This document shows positions 44,524-47,174 of a stretch of 47,174 nt of DNA, one piece after another (within the stretch, counting starts at the first letter, position 1; each line of letters starts with the position of its first letter). The position numbers and the translations under genes are program-made. This stretch comes from Opitutales bacterium (GTDB lineage: Bacteria > Verrucomicrobiota > Verrucomicrobiia > Opitutales > Oceanipulchritudinaceae). Where the stretch lies: positions 1-47,174 of the forward strand of contig SLLG01000099.1 in assembly GCA_007134215.1 (NCBI GenBank). Reading direction: 5' to 3'. The notes under the pieces were generated by a model. That model was not told the origin of the DNA. It did no database searches and saw nothing but the letters and a program-made list of their open reading frames with translations.

Positions 44524-45291
44524 TCAGTTCTCCCGGAGGCCTTCCGCCGAGATTCGTGGAGGATCAAAGAAGGAATTGAAGACCCCGGGGTTCATTTCGG
44601 CACGCTTCAGGCGCATTTCCGAAACCCGATCGCCGTTGCGGAACCGCTCCACCCGCATGGCCACCCACACGTCATTCACCTTCTCGTAGTCATAAAAGCG
44701 CGACTCCATCACCACACGCTGCCCGTCGACATAAGAATAGGTGCGTGTGAGGTACTCTTTGAAGGTCCGGGGTTCGATGAGAATCTCCATCCGGTCATCC
44801 CCTTCCGTGATTTCGACCACGTAATACTGCGCGCGGCCGATCCGCTCCGGCGGAGCAAGGCGCATTTGCTGGCCCTCGCGCGGACCCGCCACCAGCGGGC
44901 TGTCGAAGTCGCGGTCACTCTCAAAGCGGAACGCCTCCTCCCCTTCCATGATTTCGAACATCACCGGCGTGCCGTGGCGTTCGAACAACCGCCATGTTTG
45001 CTCCCCGTTGTGCGCGATGGTCAGATCATTCTGCACGTGCCGCAGGATGATGCGCTTGTAGTGGGGACGCTTCTTCACGAGGGCCACCTCGTAGGTCTCA
45101 CCGCCCTCTTCCAGCGTGCCGAACACACGCAGACTCTGAATCTCCGCGAGGTTGTCCGCGCCGCCGTTAGCGTCGATGTACCCCTGCCGCACTTCCTGAA
45201 GGTCCGTCAAAGTGGCCTGGCCGCTCAGCAACGGAGCAAGCCCGATTAGACAGACTACAGCGGAAAAACCACGGCGGAACACGTTTCTCAT
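44524..45291 (-). CDS. LolA-like/outer-membrane lipoprotein-sorting family protein
   Basis: A 255-residue secreted protein. A signal peptide is visible ([21 protein letters not shown]). The mature chain has a LolA/LppX-like pattern: [40 protein letters not shown], then strands of [20 protein letters not shown] and [20 protein letters not shown]. Similar proteins occur widely in Verrucomicrobiota and have no assigned cargo. It lies 13 nt upstream of the YdbH-like gene and is probably its transport partner, both being lipid-handling proteins. ATG 45291 fits the signal peptide. Confidence 0.75.
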   Translation of the reverse strand: MRNVFRRGFSAVVCLIGLAPLLSGQATLTDLQEVRQGYIDANGGADNLAEIQSLRVFGTLEEGGETYEVALVKKRPHYKRIILRHVQNDLTIAHNGEQTWRLFERHGTPVMFEIMEGEEAFRFESDRDFDSPLVAGPREGQQMRLAPPERIGRAQYYVVEITEGDDRMEILIEPRTFKEYLTRTYSYVDGQRVVMESRFYDYEKVNDVWVAMRVERFRNGDRVSEMRLKRAEMNPGVFNSFFDPPRISAEGLREN

Positions 45292-45453
45292 GACAGGACG
45301 GGAATTGGGATCAAACGACATCTGTCCCCGGAGCATGGGCCCGGCGGAGGCCATTTCAATCCTTTTGCGCGGTCCCGGCGACGGCAAATCCACTTCAACC
45401 CCCGCAATTCCGCGCGTTACGGCCAATTCTGCTTTGACAAGTCTCTCAGGTCC

Positions 45454-46521
45454 TTGGATTTATCTGACCAAAGATCCGCCTCCGGCGGATTATCCAATTT
45501 CCTCAAAGGCATCACCTTGGGCTTCTTTTCAAACGACATCGGAATCGACCTCGGCACCGCCAACACCCTCGTCTTCGTACGCGATAAGGGCATCGTTCTG
45601 CGGGAACCGAGCGTCGTCGCCATCAAGAACGACACCCGCGAGGTCATCGCCGTCGGCGAAGAGGCGAAACGTATGCTGGGGCGCACTCCGCTCGACATCA
45701 CCGCACTGCGGCCGATGAAGGACGGCGTCATCGCCGACTTCGAAATTACCGAGGCCATGCTGCGCTTTTTCATTCAGAAGGTCGGCAACAACATGCGCTT
45801 CGTCCCGCCGCGCGTCGTCGTCGCCGTGCCCAGCGGCATCACCGAAGTCGAGCGCCGCGCCGTGCGCGAAAGCGCGATCCACGCCGGTGCGCGCGAGGTC
45901 CGTCTCCTCCAGGAACCCGTCGCCGCCGCCATCGGCGTCGGCATGCCCATCGAAGAACCCACCGCCAACATGATTGTCGACATCGGCGGGGGCACCACCG
46001 AAGTCGCTATCATTTCTTTCTCCGGCGTCGTCTACACCAAATCCATCCGCGTCGGCGGCGATGAACTCGACGCCGCCATCATCAACTACATGAAGCGCGC
46101 CTACAACCTCATGATCGGCGACCGTACAGCCGAGGAGATCAAGATGAAGATCGGTTCCGCCGCGCCCCTCGACGAAGAACTCACAATGGAAGTCAAGGGC
46201 CGCGATTCCGTCGCCGGGCTCCCCAAAACCCTCCACATATCCTCCCAGGAGATCCGCGAGGCCCTCAACGATACCGTCTCCTCCATCGTCGAACTCGTGC
46301 GCAACGCTCTCGAACGCTGCCCGCCCGAACTCTCCGCCGATCTCGTCGACCGCGGCTTCATCCTCGCCGGCGGCGGCGCCCTCATCCGCAACCTCGACCA
46401 GCTCCTCAGCGACGCCACAGGCCTTCCCGTCATCGTCGCCGAAGATCCCCTTTCCGCAGTCGCCAAAGGCACCGGCCTCGTCCTCCAGAACCTCCACTGG
46501 ATGCAGAAAAACAAGCCCTGA
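45454..46521 (+). CDS. mreB: Rod-shape-determining actin-like protein MreB
   Basis: An actin-fold ATPase forming membrane filaments that position peptidoglycan synthesis. Visible are phosphate 1 ([15 protein letters not shown]), connect and phosphate 2 ([19 protein letters not shown]) and the adenosine motif ([20 protein letters not shown]). The 355 residues slightly exceed the usual 340 because the TTG start at 45454 adds about 25 residues. An AGG lies 6-8 nt before it. No ATG occurs before the conserved DLGTANT. The usual mreC and mreD do not follow: the next gene, on the other strand, is RAYT 3. Confidence 0.95.
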   Translation: MDLSDQRSASGGLSNFLKGITLGFFSNDIGIDLGTANTLVFVRDKGIVLREPSVVAIKNDTREVIAVGEEAKRMLGRTPLDITALRPMKDGVIADFEITEAMLRFFIQKVGNNMRFVPPRVVVAVPSGITEVERRAVRESAIHAGAREVRLLQEPVAAAIGVGMPIEEPTANMIVDIGGGTTEVAIISFSGVVYTKSIRVGGDELDAAIINYMKRAYNLMIGDRTAEEIKMKIGSAAPLDEELTMEVKGRDSVAGLPKTLHISSQEIREALNDTVSSIVELVRNALERCPPELSADLVDRGFILAGGGALIRNLDQLLSDATGLPVIVAEDPLSAVAKGTGLVLQNLHWMQKNKP

Positions 46522-46561
46522 GGTCAGCGCCCAACGAACGTTGTCGGCAGTAATGCTTTGA

Positions 46562-46576
46562 AGACGCTGGGCGTCT
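46562..46576. repeat. Perfect 6-bp hairpin at the 3' end of RAYT 3
   Basis: AGACGC-TGG-GCGTCT, in the 54-bp gap between mreB and RAYT 3, touching the RAYT stop codon. Nearby are two other inverted repeats: CAACG-AA-CGTTG (46532-46543) and GCGCCCA (46527-46533) pairing with TGGGCGT (46568-46574). There is no T-run, so a standard terminator is unlikely. The arms do not match the uvrC-flanking palindrome. Confidence 0.4.
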
Positions 46577-47174
46577 CACCCCCGCTCCGCAATGGGTGCC
46601 TCCACCCGTCCTGCACGGCGTCCAACGTCTGCGAAGGCCATCTCTGCATCTTTCAGCACCTCAACCGGTCGCGCTCCGGGCGGCCTGCCCACGCGCGAAA
46701 GCGCATCCGCCCCCGCTCCCTCCCGCAGCCACGCCTCCGTCCCCAGCGCTTTGCCACGCGTGAAAAACCGCGCCCGCAGGCGCAGCAACTCGTGCGCCTC
46801 CAGCTCGCCACCGGCCGCAGCCGCTTCCGCCAGCACCGCCGGGTCGATCCGACCGCCCGTCCCGTCGCGCTTCGACGCCGCCCCCTTCCCCAGCATCAGC
46901 AGGCGGTAGCGCGCCAGCGCACCCTCCTCGCCGCCCTCACCCGGAAAGCAATCCGCCAGCGAGCGCCGCAGCTCCGCGTCCGCGCCGCACAGCGCCGCCG
47001 CATACCCGCTCCAGCGGTAGTCTTCCGGCAGCTCCGCCAAGCCCGCCCGCACCGGATTCAGGTCGATATATGCCGCCACAAGACCCACCAGCCACGGCAC
47101 GTCCTGCACCAAAACGCTCGTGAAGCGCTCCGCCCACAGCGTCCCCACCGTGTCATACGTCTTGTTGAACCACA
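46576..47174 (-). CDS. RAYT (REP-associated tyrosine transposase) 3, 3' part
   Basis: The 5' part, including the HUH motif, is beyond the right edge, so only about 199 codons are seen. The frame is open from WFNKTYDTVGTLWAERF at the edge, then AAYIDLNPVRAG with the probable catalytic tyrosine, then EDYRWSGYAAALCGADAELR. It is clearly the same family as RAYT 1 and 2 but diverged: the middle and tail differ (FTRGKALGTEAWLREGAGAD, RPPGARPVEVLKDAEMAFAD), and the basic GAR-RGG-LRSFRD tail is absent. Whether it has its own upstream element cannot be seen. Confidence 0.8.
   Translation of the reverse strand, partial: WFNKTYDTVGTLWAERFTSVLVQDVPWLVGLVAAYIDLNPVRAGLAELPEDYRWSGYAAALCGADAELRRSLADCFPGEGGEEGALARYRLLMLGKGAASKRDGTGGRIDPAVLAEAAAAGGELEAHELLRLRARFFTRGKALGTEAWLREGAGADALSRVGRPPGARPVEVLKDAEMAFADVGRRAGRVEAPIAERG

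Noticed and set aside
46527-46576. Intrinsic terminator for mreB
   Set aside because: The hairpins lack a following run of T on either strand, so termination by this mechanism cannot be claimed.

Overview
The window looks like a chromosomal segment of a GC-rich, Gram-negative bacterium, most likely Verrucomicrobiota, class Opitutia. This assignment is an inference. It rests on outer-membrane lipid and efflux genes (MlaD, PqiC, YdbH-like, TolC/MacAB), an MreB with the amino-terminus [16 protein letters not shown], a surface-type subtilase ending in Trp/Tyr-rich repeats, a DUF4380 protein, and large RAYT-type transposases. No phage genes, plasmid genes, CRISPR arrays or rRNA genes were seen. 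Genes are tightly packed, often with 4-nt ATGA or GTGA overlaps, and no gap between supported genes exceeds 300 bases.

Layout: (1) 1-4093, minus strand: the start of a secreted DUF7453-like protein, a lone cyclic-nucleotide-binding-domain protein, uvrC bracketed by two copies of a REP-like palindrome, and an astB without the other ast genes. (2) 4162-6242, plus: a conserved AT-rich inverted repeat, RAYT transposase 1, and an isoaspartyl peptidase/L-asparaginase gene overlapping it by 4 nt. (3) 6213-9535, minus: fmt, a DUF4380 gene and der. (4) 9663-16830, plus: an eight-gene Mrp/Mbh-like cation/proton antiporter operon with a three-domain fusion subunit and three MrpD-type subunits, the last lacking the usual membrane glutamate. 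(5) 16851-20822, minus: folA, then a 1139-residue multidomain subtilase. (6) 20955-26913, minus: RAYT 2 with the same upstream element as RAYT 1, and a suf Fe-S assembly cluster (fur-like, sufC, sufB, sufD, sufT) behind a promoter carrying a 21-bp palindrome. (7) 26929-27140, minus: tRNA-Leu(UAG) and tRNA-Ala(GGC). (8) 27222-30376: two GT4-type glycosyltransferases and a short-chain dehydrogenase. (9) 30448-36845, plus: a promoter with a repeated motif and a TolC/MacA/MacB/permease/permease efflux operon. (10) 36896-39570: a small unknown gene diverging from a VTT-domain membrane protein across a palindrome, then MlaD and PqiC genes. (11) 39642-41298: lysine 2,3-aminomutase diverging from an ArsR-type regulator, with a dyad between the -35 and -10. 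(12) 41289-45291, minus: a LolA-like periplasmic protein and a large YdbH/AsmA-like protein. (13) 45454-47174: mreB, then the 3' part of a third, divergent RAYT.

The most interesting signals are a roughly 60-bp block conserved upstream of RAYT 1 and RAYT 2; two copies of a different palindrome around uvrC; the unusual Mrp subunit architecture; and three candidate self-regulated promoters (fur/suf, arsR/kamA, tolC/mac). All are read by eye. Homology searches, genome-wide motif counts and experiments would be needed to settle them.
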